From Kitasatospora cineracea (lineage in GTDB: Bacteria; Actinomycetota; Actinomycetes; Streptomycetales; Streptomycetaceae): a stretch of 64,000 nucleotides of DNA. The stretch lies in contig NZ_RJVJ01000002.1 in the NCBI RefSeq assembly GCF_003751605.1, forward strand, positions 1,553,001-1,617,000. Direction: 5' to 3'. The notes beneath the pieces were generated by a model. That model saw nothing but the letters and a program-made list of their open reading frames with translations, did no database searches and was not told the DNA's origin. The position numbers were made by a program, and so were the translations under genes. Positions 1 to 8,900 of the stretch are shown piece after piece; the first letter of the stretch is position 1; every line of letters starts with the position of its first letter.

Positions 1-2
1 GC

Positions 3-1097
3 GAGGTGGGCGCGGACCGGCTGGCCCGCTGGCACGCGTACGGCGGCCGCTACCTGGTCTCGCTGGTCACCGTGCACGTGCTGACCGTGGTCTGGGGCTA
101 CGCGCTGACCGACGGGCGGGGCCTGTGGGGCCAGACCGTCGAGATCGTGTTCCACTTCCCCGACATGCTGAAGGCCACCGCCGCCACCCTGCTGATGCTC
201 GGCACCGGCGCGGTCTCCGCCCGGGCCGCCCGCCGCCGGCTGGGCTACGAGACCTGGTACTACCTGCACCTGGCCACCTACCTGGCCGTCGCGCTCGGCT
301 TCGCCCACCAGCTGACCAACGGCGCCGACCTGGTCGACGGGCCCGCGAAGGCCGGCTGGTACCTGCTGTACTTCGGCACCGCGGCCGTCCTCGGCTGGTA
401 CCGGCTGCTCGCCCCTTACCTGCGCGACCGGCGGCACCGGCTGGAGGTCGCCGAGGTCCGCGCCGAGGGCCCCGGCGTGGTCTCGGTCTTCCTGACCGGC
501 CGCCACCTGGGCGAGCTGCGGGCCGAGCCCGGGCAGTTCTTCCGGCTCCAGTTCCTCACCCCGCAGCTGCGCTGGGCCGCCAACCCGTACTCGCTCTCCG
601 CTCCCCCGCACCCGCGCTTCCTGCGCTTCACCGTCAAGGGCCTGGGCGCCCACAGCGCGGCGATCGCCGCGCTCGCCCCCGGCACGAAGGTCCGGGCCGA
701 GGGCCCCTACGGGGCGTTCACCGCGCGGCGGCGGCACGGCGGCGGGCCGGTGCTGCTGCTCGGCGCGGGCGTCGGCGTCACCCCGCTGCGCGCGCTGTTC
801 GAGACGCTGCCCGGCCGGCTCACCCTGGTGCAGCGGGCCCGCCGCCCCGAGGACGTGCTGTTCCGCCGCGAGCTGGCCGCCGTCGCCGAGCAGCGCGGCG
901 GCCGGGTGCACGAGCTGCTCGGCAGCCGGGCCCAGGTCGGCGACCTGGGCGCGGCGCTGCGCCGGCTGGTCCCCGACCTGGCCCGGCACGAGGTCTACCT
1001 GTGCGGGCCCGAGGAGTTCACCGCCGACGCGGTCCGCGCGCTGCGCGCCGCCGGGGTCCGGGCCGCCCGCATCCACCACGAGTCCTTCGCCCTCTAG
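3..1097 (+). CDS. Ferric-reductase-like transmembrane flavoprotein, 5' end cut by window
   Basis: The frame is open to the left edge, so the true start lies upstream; 364 residues are visible. The N-terminal part has about four hydrophobic helices (visible residues ~15-33, 50-68, 82-100, 118-135) with histidines in VTVHVL, YYLHLA and FAHQL, typical haem b ligands of the ferric reductase-like domain. The C-terminal part is an FNR-type module: FAD-binding NPYSLS (~residue 195), NAD(P)-binding GAGVGVTPLR (~250) and the final CGPEEF. It should move electrons from NAD(P)H through FAD and haem across the membrane. The next two genes encode a flavinylated acceptor and its flavin transferase, so the acceptor is probably extracytoplasmic. 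Family assignment is secure; the physiological acceptor is inferred. Confidence 0.85.
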   Translation, partial: EVGADRLARWHAYGGRYLVSLVTVHVLTVVWGYALTDGRGLWGQTVEIVFHFPDMLKATAATLLMLGTGAVSARAARRRLGYETWYYLHLATYLAVALGFAHQLTNGADLVDGPAKAGWYLLYFGTAAVLGWYRLLAPYLRDRRHRLEVAEVRAEGPGVVSVFLTGRHLGELRAEPGQFFRLQFLTPQLRWAANPYSLSAPPHPRFLRFTVKGLGAHSAAIAALAPGTKVRAEGPYGAFTARRRHGGGPVLLLGAGVGVTPLRALFETLPGRLTLVQRARRPEDVLFRRELAAVAEQRGGRVHELLGSRAQVGDLGAALRRLVPDLARHEVYLCGPEEFTADAVRALRAAGVRAARIHHESFAL

Positions 1098-1111
1098 GAG
1101 CACCCGCCACC

Positions 1112-1603
1112 ATGCGACGCGCCGTCATCACCGCCTCCGCGACCGCCGCCGGGGTCGTCCTGCTGCTCTCCCTCAAGCCCCACGACCCCTCCACCGCCCC
1201 GGCCATCTCCTCGGCCGGCGCGGACTCCGCCCGGAACACCACCCAGGACACCGGCCAGGGCACCGGCCAGAACACCACCCAGGGCTCCGGGCAGGGCAGC
1301 GGCACCGGGGCCGCCGCCGGCGGGGCCACGCAGACCGTCACCGGCAGCGCGGTCAACACCCGGTACGGGCCGGTGCAGGTCAAGGTCACCGTGGCCGGGG
1401 GGAAGATCAGCAAGATCGACGTGGTGCAGTACCCCACCCGGGACCGCCGCGACCAGGAGATCAACAGCTCCGCCATCCCGCAGCTCAACCAGGAGGCGCT
1501 CGCCGCCCAGAGCGCGGACATCGACGTGGTGTCCGGCGCGACGTACACCAGCGACGGCTACACCCGCTCGCTGCAGAGCGCGCTCGACCAGGTGAAGAAG
1601 TGA
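1112..1603 (+). CDS. FMN-binding domain protein, covalently flavinylated electron carrier
   Basis: 163-residue secreted or membrane-anchored protein. An N-terminal hydrophobic stretch (residues ~5-17) is followed by a Thr/Gln/Gly-rich linker (~30-70) and an FMN-binding domain. Near the C-terminus lies DVVSGATYTS, matching the Dxx(S/T)GAT flavinylation motif in which ApbE attaches FMN to the threonine by a phosphoester bond. ATG at 1112 follows the upstream stop by 14 bases, with GGAG just after that stop; the downstream ApbE gene overlaps by 4 bases (GTGA), so the three genes are translationally coupled. Likely role: extracytoplasmic one-electron carrier for the upstream reductase. Confidence 0.85.
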   Translation: MRRAVITASATAAGVVLLLSLKPHDPSTAPAISSAGADSARNTTQDTGQGTGQNTTQGSGQGSGTGAAAGGATQTVTGSAVNTRYGPVQVKVTVAGGKISKIDVVQYPTRDRRDQEINSSAIPQLNQEALAAQSADIDVVSGATYTSDGYTRSLQSALDQVKK

Positions 1604-2319
1604 CCGTCCGCCACGTCGAGCACGTGATGGGGACGGTGTTCTCGTTCGCCGTCCGCGACCCCGGGCCCGCGACCGGAGCGGCGATCGGGCGGATCGTCGA
1701 GCGGCTGCACCGGATCGACGCGGTGTTCTCGACGTACCGGCCGGACAGCGCGGTCAGCCGGCTCGGCCGCGGGGAGATCACCCCGGAGCAGGCCGGGCCC
1801 GAGGTGCGGTGGGTGCTGGAGCGGTGCGCGGAACTCACCGCGGAGACCGGCGGGTACTTCACCGCGCGGCCCGGCGGGCGGCTGGACCCCAGCGGCTACG
1901 TCAAGGGCTGGGCGGTCGAGGAGGCGTCCCGGGCGCTGCGCGCGGCCGGCTCCGACCGGCACTGCGTCAGCGGCGGCGGCGACGTGCAGACCGCGGGCGG
2001 GCCCTGGCGGGTCGGGATCGCCGACCCGCACCGGGCGGGCGCGGTCGCCCGCGTGGTCACCGGCCACGACCTGGCGGTCGCCACCTCCGGCACCGCCGAG
2101 CGCGGCCCGCACGTCCTCGACCCGCACACCGGCCTGCCCGCGGGCTCCTTCGCCTCCCTCACCCTGGTCGGCCCGCACCTGGCCCGGGTGGACGCCCTGG
2201 CCACCGCGGCGTTCGCGATGGGCGCCCCGCGCGGCCTGGACTGGCTGGCCGCGCGGGGCGTCCGGGCGCTGGCGATCCACCCGGACGGGCGGCAGGAGAC
2301 GACGGCGGGCTGGGACTGA
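1600..2319 (+). CDS. apbE: FAD:protein FMN transferase (ApbE family)
   Basis: 239 residues, a compact actinobacterial ApbE. It transfers FMN from FAD to a threonine of a target protein using Mg2+. Recognisable features are the N-terminal MGTVFSF, the glycine-rich GGGDVQT segment (~residue 126), the signature SGTAERGPHVLDPHTG (~165-180) and VDALATAAFAMG near the end, containing the usual metal-binding Asp. The GTG start overlaps the stop of the FMN-binding gene, whose SGAT threonine is the obvious substrate. I see no signal peptide, so flavin transfer may occur in the cytoplasm before export, or export uses another route. Confidence 0.9.
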   Translation: MTVRHVEHVMGTVFSFAVRDPGPATGAAIGRIVERLHRIDAVFSTYRPDSAVSRLGRGEITPEQAGPEVRWVLERCAELTAETGGYFTARPGGRLDPSGYVKGWAVEEASRALRAAGSDRHCVSGGGDVQTAGGPWRVGIADPHRAGAVARVVTGHDLAVATSGTAERGPHVLDPHTGLPAGSFASLTLVGPHLARVDALATAAFAMGAPRGLDWLAARGVRALAIHPDGRQETTAGWD

Positions 2320-2326
2320 CCCGGGC

Positions 2327-3085
2327 TCAGCGGCCCTTCACCAGGTCGTAGCCGGTGGCGATGGCCGGGCTGGTGAAGGTGTTGACGGCGTCGGCCGGGG
2401 ACGGGTGGTAGGAGCCCCACTTGAGGTAGTCGCGGGTGCCGTCCCAGGTGGTGCCGGTGTAGGTGCCGGAGCCGGTGGTGAAGGTCTGCTTGACGCCGTC
2501 GTACCAGAAGTCGACGGTGCCGTCGGTGCGGCCGAGGCGGAGCTTGAGGACGTAGCCGTGCCACTGGTCGTCGGCGACGGGGGCGCTCCAGAGCGGGTGG
2601 GCGACGTGCTGGGTGTCCCACTCCTGGAGGCGGACCCGGCCGTCGGCGACGTCGATCTCGACCGGGTGGTTGGCGGTGCCCTCGCTGGGCGAGCACTTGA
2701 GCTGGAAGACGTAGCGGCTCCGGTCGTCGCCGATCCGCACCCGGGAGGACCAGCCGACGTAGACGGTCGCGCCGTTCACCAGGTCGGGGCTCAGCGTCTC
2801 GCAGCGCTCCTCCCCGGCGGCCTGCCGGGCCCGCCAGACCTTGCCCCTGGCCGGGTCCTGGACGGTGCCGAAGTTCCCTGCCTTGCACTGGACGGCGGCG
2901 AACGAGGAGGGGCCCTCGGCGGTGTCGGCGGCCCAGATCACCTTTCCGGCGGCGGGGGCGGCAGCGGCGGTGCCGGGGGCGGCGGTGGGAAGGAGGGCGG
3001 CGGCGGCGAGGGCCAGGGCGAGGGTCGCGGCACGGGCGGGGCGGAACACGGGGGCGGGGCGGAACGCGGGGGCGGGGCGGAACAT
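2327..3085 (-). CDS. Secreted polysaccharide lyase-like protein (heparin lyase I-type fold)
   Basis: 252 residues from an ATG with GGAG seven bases upstream; an in-frame start 60 bases earlier lacks this site. A Sec signal peptide occupies residues ~15-43 (Ala-rich hydrophobic core, cleavage after a run ending TAAAA). The mature part is a jelly-roll type domain with conserved WSSRV, DDQWHGYVLKL, WYDG and YLKWGSYHP segments, as seen in actinobacterial proteins labelled heparin lyase I or PL20-like. A non-catalytic lectin-like role cannot be excluded. It converges on apbE with 7 bases between stops and is probably transcribed alone. Confidence 0.7.
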   Translation of the reverse strand: MFRPAPAFRPAPVFRPARAATLALALAAAALLPTAAPGTAAAAPAAGKVIWAADTAEGPSSFAAVQCKAGNFGTVQDPARGKVWRARQAAGEERCETLSPDLVNGATVYVGWSSRVRIGDDRSRYVFQLKCSPSEGTANHPVEIDVADGRVRLQEWDTQHVAHPLWSAPVADDQWHGYVLKLRLGRTDGTVDFWYDGVKQTFTTGSGTYTGTTWDGTRDYLKWGSYHPSPADAVNTFTSPAIATGYDLVKGR

Positions 3086-3265
3086 CGGCACTCCGGAGGG
3101 TGGGAGGGGTGTCTTCGCTCCGGCTGATGTTCCGTCACCTGCCACCCGGCCGCCACCCCGCCCCGTCCCGCTCCGTCCCGTCCCGCACGAACGCGGCGGC
3201 GGCCGCCGGACCGCCGACGCTGGTCGGGGTCCGGCAGCCGCCGCCGTCCGGGTACGGGCCCGGGA

Positions 3266-3469
3266 TTACTTCTTCTTGCTGCCCGGGATCATGCAGAGGC
3301 CCGCGATCACCGCGAAGGCGACGATCGGGAGGGCGACGAACAGGCCCAGGGTCGCACCGACGCTCAGGCCGGTGCCGGGGTCGTCGCCGTCGTCGCGCGT
3401 GAGCGCCATCGCGGGCGACGACATGACCATCATCAGCGTGGCCGCCGCGGTGACCGCACCGGCGCGCAT
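3266..3469 (-). CDS. Small membrane protein of unknown function
   Basis: 67 residues from an ATG preceded by AGAGGAA six bases upstream; an in-frame upstream start has no comparable ribosome site. The N-terminus is a signal-like hydrophobic segment (~residues 4-23, ending SSPAMA), followed by an acidic DDGDDPGTG linker, one transmembrane helix (~38-58) and a short basic tail ending KKK. I recall similar short proteins in Streptomyces but no known function. It lies 39 bases downstream of the malQ stop-side region on the opposite end of that gene and reads in the same direction. Confidence 0.7.
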   Translation of the reverse strand: MRAGAVTAAATLMMVMSSPAMALTRDDGDDPGTGLSVGATLGLFVALPIVAFAVIAGLCMIPGSKKK

Positions 3470-3508
3470 TGCGTTCCTCTTGTCCACGTTTCCCAAGGTA
3501 CCGGCCCC

Positions 3509-5671
3509 CTACACCGCTCCGCCCGGCGGGGTGCGCCTGTCGGCGTGTCCCGGCGGGAGGGCGTTCAGCGGGGCGAGGGTGGCGGCGATGCCGGCGGTGC
3601 CGGGGGCGGCGGCGAGGGCGTCCAGGGTGCGGGGGGTGCCGGTGGCGTCGGCGACCGGCAGGCGCCAGTTGGGGTACTGGTCCCAGGTGCCGGGGAGGTT
3701 CTGCGGGCGGGGGTCGCCGACGGTGTCGGGCAGCCAGACGCCGACCAGCTTGGCGGGGGTGGCCAGCAGGTAGGCGTACAGCGCCTCGGGGGTGGCCGGC
3801 TCGCCCTCGGCGAGCAGCCCGATCCGGACCAGTTCGCGCTGCCAGTCGGCGAGTTCGGCGGCCGCGGCGTCCTGTTCCTCGCTGAGCGGGCGGGCCAGCA
3901 GGCCGAGGTGGTGGCGGAGTTCGACGTGCTCGCCGGTGAGCCGGGCGGCGGTGGAGGGCAGGTCGTGGGTGGTGAGGGTGGCCAGGCAGCCGGGGCGCCA
4001 GCGCTCGGGGGGCAGCACGGCGCCGCCGGCCTGCCAGTCCCGTTCGAACCAGAGCACCGAGGTGCCCAGCACGCCGTGCTCGGCGAGCCGTTCGCGCACG
4101 CCGGGCTCGACGGTGCCGAGGTCCTCGCCGATCACGGCGGTGCCGGCCCGGTGCGCCTCCAGGGCGAGGACGGCGAGCATCGCCTCGGCGTCGTAGCGGA
4201 CGTAGGTGCCCTCGGTGGGGCGGGCCCCCTCGGGCACCCACCAGAGCCGGAACAGGCCCATCACGTGGTCGATCCGGATCGCGCCGGCGTGCCGGGCGGA
4301 GGCCCGGATCAGCTCGGCGAACGGGGCGTAGCCAGCCTCGGCCAGCGCGTCCGGCCGCCACGGGGGCAGGCCCCAGTCCTGGCCGTGGGCGTTGAACGCG
4401 TCCGGCGGGGCGCCGGTGGAGATGCCGGCCGCCAGCACGTCCTGCAGCGCCCAGGCGTCGGCGCCGTCGGGGTGGACGCCGACCGCGAGGTCGTGGATCA
4501 GGCCGATCGGCATGCCGGCGTCGGTGGCGGCGCGCTGGGCGGCCCGCAGTTGCTCGTCGACCAGCCAGGCCAGCCAGCGGTGGAACTCCACCCGGTCCTT
4601 CGACTCGGCCTTGGCGGCCGCCACTTGGGGGTTGGCGGGGTGGCGCAGGCCCTTCGGCCAGGAGTGCCAGCCGGCGCCGTGCTCCTCGGCCAGCGCGTTC
4701 CACACCGCGTACCGCTCCAGCCACTCGCCCCCACGCCGGACGAACGCCCGGTACGCGGCCTCCCGGCCGACGCCGCGCGGCACGGTGTGCAGCAGTTCGA
4801 GGGCCCGGCGCTTGAGCGACCAGACCGAGTCGCGGTCGATCAGCCCGTCGTGCTCCAGCACCTCCTCGCGCAGCAGCCGGGCCCGGCGGGCCAGGTCGCG
4901 GGCCTCCTCGTGCCGGGCGTACTCGGGGAGCGCCTCGACCCGCAGGTGCACCGGGTCGGCGAAGCGGCGCGAGGACGGGCGGTAGGGGGACGGGTCGGAG
5001 GGGGCGCCGGGCATGCCCGCGTGCAGCGGGTTGATCTGCAGGAAGCCCGCGCCGAGTTCGGCCCCGGCCCACTGGGCGAGCTCGGCGAGGTCGGCCAGGT
5101 CGCCCATGCCCCAGGACTGTTCGCTCAGCACCGAGTACAGCTGGGCCAGGAAGCCCCAGTGGCGGCCGGCCGGTTCGGGGATCCGGGGCGGGGCGACGAC
5201 CAGCGCGGCCCGGGCGGTGCGCCCGTCCGCCCGGACCGCCAGGACGTGCCGGCCGGGCGGCAGGTCGGCGGGCAGCCAGTGCGCGTGCTCGTCCGTCAAC
5301 TCCCAGGCTTCGCCGCCCTGTTCGAGCTCGATCCGGACGTCCGCGCCGGCCGGCAGGTCGAGCGCGGTGCGGCGGCCCTGCCAGGCGACCACGGTGGGCG
5401 GCAGCAGGCGGGCGGCGGTCTGCGCGCGGTGCCGCTCCAGGGCCGCGGCGGCCAGCTCCGGCGTCCCGGCGTCGACCCCGAGCGCGGCCAGCACGGCGGT
5501 CAGCGTCCGCGCCCCGACCTGCACCGGGCCGGCGCCCGCGTCGTAGCGGGTGTCCACCCCGTACGCGTGCGCGAGCGCCGTCAACTCCGGTGGGGCGGGC
5601 GGGTTGTCCTCCGCCGGCACCTGCTCGGACCCGGCCTGCTCGCGGTCAAGGTATGCGGCCACCCAGCGCAC
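3509..5671 (-). CDS. malQ: 4-alpha-glucanotransferase (amylomaltase, GH77)
   Basis: 720 residues, the length of the long actinobacterial GH77 enzymes with an extra N-terminal beta domain (~residues 30-170). It transfers alpha-1,4-glucan segments between maltodextrins, releasing glucose, in glycogen/maltodextrin metabolism. The three catalytic carboxylates are in place: Asp in AIRIDHVMG (~466, nucleophile), Glu in VIGEDLGTV (~515, acid/base) and Asp in TTHDLPS (~569). The GTG at 5671 has GAGGA four bases upstream; a second GTG at 5662 with GGAG eight bases before it is equally plausible and would shorten the protein by three residues. The gene stands divergent from the GH84-type gene. Confidence 0.95.
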   Translation of the reverse strand: MRWVAAYLDREQAGSEQVPAEDNPPAPPELTALAHAYGVDTRYDAGAGPVQVGARTLTAVLAALGVDAGTPELAAAALERHRAQTAARLLPPTVVAWQGRRTALDLPAGADVRIELEQGGEAWELTDEHAHWLPADLPPGRHVLAVRADGRTARAALVVAPPRIPEPAGRHWGFLAQLYSVLSEQSWGMGDLADLAELAQWAGAELGAGFLQINPLHAGMPGAPSDPSPYRPSSRRFADPVHLRVEALPEYARHEEARDLARRARLLREEVLEHDGLIDRDSVWSLKRRALELLHTVPRGVGREAAYRAFVRRGGEWLERYAVWNALAEEHGAGWHSWPKGLRHPANPQVAAAKAESKDRVEFHRWLAWLVDEQLRAAQRAATDAGMPIGLIHDLAVGVHPDGADAWALQDVLAAGISTGAPPDAFNAHGQDWGLPPWRPDALAEAGYAPFAELIRASARHAGAIRIDHVMGLFRLWWVPEGARPTEGTYVRYDAEAMLAVLALEAHRAGTAVIGEDLGTVEPGVRERLAEHGVLGTSVLWFERDWQAGGAVLPPERWRPGCLATLTTHDLPSTAARLTGEHVELRHHLGLLARPLSEEQDAAAAELADWQRELVRIGLLAEGEPATPEALYAYLLATPAKLVGVWLPDTVGDPRPQNLPGTWDQYPNWRLPVADATGTPRTLDALAAAPGTAGIAATLAPLNALPPGHADRRTPPGGAV

Positions 5672-5980
5672 TCCGTCCTCGGGGTCTCCCCCATGCCAAC
5701 GACGTCGACAGCCACAGTCCTACCCGGGCCGCCGCCCGCCGACCCCGACCGACACGGCCCGGCGCCCGCACCGGTCGGGTGAACCGTCCGGCGGCGCCTT
5801 GCCGGGCGCCCCCGGAAGACGGAGGTCAACGGATGTACCGGGCGATACCGGACATAGCTGCCAAGGGCGTTGACAGGGACGCGGGGAGCTGGTGGGGTGG
5901 GCGGGCCGGGTGGCCCCGGGGGGCTGGGGCCGGGTCGGCGGGGGGCCGGTGAGCTGGGCGTTTCGGGCGAGGAGGCTCCG
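5672..5980. other. Gene-free interval between divergent malQ and glycosidase genes
   Basis: 309 bases that must hold both divergent promoters. A TTGACA hexamer at 5870-5875 on the plus strand has no convincing -10 box at 17-18 bases. GAGGAGG at 5969-5975 is the ribosome site of the downstream glycosidase. No coding region or RNA gene is visible. Confidence 0.5.
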
Positions 5981-8900
5981 GTGCAGGCGCGGGTTTCGGT
6001 GGCGGCCGGACGGCGGCTGCGGCAGCGGTTGGAACAGAGCGCGGCACTGCGCGAGGTGCTGCACCACCCGGCGGCGCTGGCGGCCCGCCGGACGGCGGCG
6101 CGGACGGCGCGGCAGCTGGCCCCGCGGGCCGCGGACCGGTTCATCGCGGACGTCAAGGGCACCGAACCGCTGCTGGCCTCGGTGCGGGCCGAGCGCCGCG
6201 CGGGCCGGCGGGGCAGCGCGCTGCGGGTCGCGGCGACGCTGTCGGCGGCCGCGGTGGTCGGCGGGCTGCTGCTCCCCACGCCGGGCTTCGCCGTCGAGGC
6301 GGGCCTGCGGGCCGGGCCGGGCAGCGCGGCGCCGGACGTCGCGGACCGCTCGGAGACCGTCACCGAGGCGCCGCTGCCGCTGGGTTCGCTGACCGACCCC
6401 CGGGTGTTCCCGCGCCCGCAGCAGCTGCGGACGGGCGGCGGCGCGGTGTCGGTGCCCCGGCAGGTGGCGCTGGTGCTGGCGGACTCCGCGGACGGCCCGG
6501 CGGTGGACGCGGTGCGCGCGCTGCTGGCCCGGGCGGGCGCGACGGACGTGCGGAGCGTGCCGGAGGCCCCCGCGCAGCCGGCCGCCGGTTCGCTGGTGGT
6601 GTACCTGGGCGGCCCGTACGAGGGTGCGGGCGGGGCGACCGACCGGGTGCTGCGGGAGCTCGCGGTGGCGAACGGGCTGAAGGACACCGAGGTGCCGCAG
6701 CTGGCGGGCCTGCCCGCGGGCGGCTACCTGCTGGCGTCCGGCCGGCTGACCGCGCCGGGCGGCTCGTACGGCGCGGTGGTGCTGGCGGGCGTCGACGGCG
6801 CGGGCACCTACTACGCGGCGCAGAGCCTGGCGCAGCTGCTGGCCCCGGTCGCCCCCGGCCAGGGGCAGGGCGGCGAGGGCGACAAGGGCTTCCCCGGGGT
6901 GCTGCTGCGGGACTGGCCGAGCGGCGCGGCGGTGCGCGGCACCGCGGAGTCGTTCTACGGGGCGCCGTGGAGCGCCGCGCAGCGGCTGGCGGTGGTGGAC
7001 TTCCTGGGCCGCACCAAGCAGAACTACTTCCTGTACGCGCCGGGCGGCGACCCGTACCGGGCGCAGCGCTGGCGGGAGGCGTACCCGGCCGCGCAGGCGG
7101 CCGAGCTGTCCGAGCTGACCGCCCGGGCCCGGGCCGCGCACGTCACGGTGGCGTACTCGATCGCCCCCGGGCAGTCGTTCTGCTTCTCCTCCGGCAAGGA
7201 CGTCGACGCGCTGGTCGCCAAGCTCGACGGGCTGCGCCAACTGGGCGTGCGGGCGTTCCAGTTGGACTTCCTGAACGTGTCCTACGACGAGTGGCACTGC
7301 GGCGCGGACCGGCGGAAGTTCGGCACCGGGCCGGTGGCCGCCGCCAAGGCGCAGAGCGCGCTGACCGCGGCGGTGCAGGAGCGGCTGGTGGCCCGGCACC
7401 CGGACCTGGCGCCGCTGTCGGTGGTGCCGACCGAGTACCTGAAGCAGGGGTCCACCCCGTACCGGGCGGCGCTGGCGGCCGGGCTGCCGGCCGGGGTGCA
7501 GGTGGCCTGGAGCGGCGGCTCGGCGATCCCCCGACAGGTGACGGGCGATCAGATCGCCGCCACCGCCGGGCTGTTCGGGCGTCCGCTGATGACGATGGAC
7601 AACTACCCGGTGAACGACTCGGCGCCGGACCGGCTGTTCCTGGGCGGCTACGACGGGCGCGACCCCGAGGTGGCGCGGCGCTCGGCGGTGCTGCTGACCT
7701 CGGCGATGAGCCAGCCGGTGGCGTCCCGGATCCCGCTGGCGACCGCCGCCGACTTCGGCTGGCAGCCGGACGGCTACCGCGCCGACCAGTCGCTGGCCGC
7801 GGCGCTGCGGCTGCTGACCGCCGGGCCCGCGCAGCAGGCCGCGGCGGCGGCGCTGGCCGGCAACAGCGCCTCCTCGCCGCTGGGCGGCCAGGAGTCGGCG
7901 TACCTGGCGCCGCTGGTGGAGCGGTTCTGGGCGGCGGCCGAGCCGGCCTCGGGCGCGTCGGCCGACGCGGCGAAGCTGCAGGCGGCCGCGCAGCCGCTGC
8001 GCGAGGCGTTCACCGTGATGGCGGACGCGCCGAAGGCCCTGGCGGGCGACCCGCTGGCGCAGGACGCGGCGCCGTGGCTGGCCCGGCTGGCGGCGTACGG
8101 CGCGGCGGGCCGGGCGGCGGTGGACATGCTGCTGGCGCAGCACGGCGGCGACGGCGCGGCGGCCTGGCAGGCCCGGCTGGAGCTGGGCCGGCAGCGCGGG
8201 GTGCTGGAGCAGAACCCGGTGACGGTCGGCAAGGGCGTGCTGGACGCGTTCCTGGACCGGGCGGCGAAGTCCGCGGACACCTGGTCGGGCATCACCGCCG
8301 GGGCGTCCCCGACCACCACCCTGGGCACCGCGCACGACCACGGCCCGGCGCTGATGGCGGACGGCTCCGGGCAGACCTTCTACTGGTCGTCCGCGCCGCC
8401 GCAGGTCGGCGACAGCTTCGGCCTGGACCTGGGCACCCCGAAGCCGCTGGGCTCGGTGACGGTGCTGATGGGCTCCTGGGGCGACGACCCGGACGCCGCC
8501 TCGGCGGCCGACGACTACCTGCACGACGGGGTGCTGGAGTACTGGAGCGGCTCGGGCGGCTGGCAGCAGCTGGCGGCCGTGCACGGGCAGCGGACGGTCA
8601 CCGCGAACGCCCCGGCGGGCGCGGTGGCCAAGGCGGTCCGGCTGCGGGCCACCGGCGGGCAGCAGACCGCCGTCGCGGTGCGGGAGTTCACCGCGGCCGC
8701 GCCGGACGCGGTGGACACCGCGGTGTCCGGCCCGCCAGCCGCGCCGGGCTCCTCGCCGGACGCGGTGCTCTCCGGCGACCCGGACTCCGCGTTCCGGGCG
8801 GCCGCGCCGCCCGCCGCGGGCGACGCCCCGCTGACGGTGGAGCTGGGCTCGGCCCGGCCGCTGGACCGGCTGACCGTGCTGACCGACCCGACGGTGCGGG

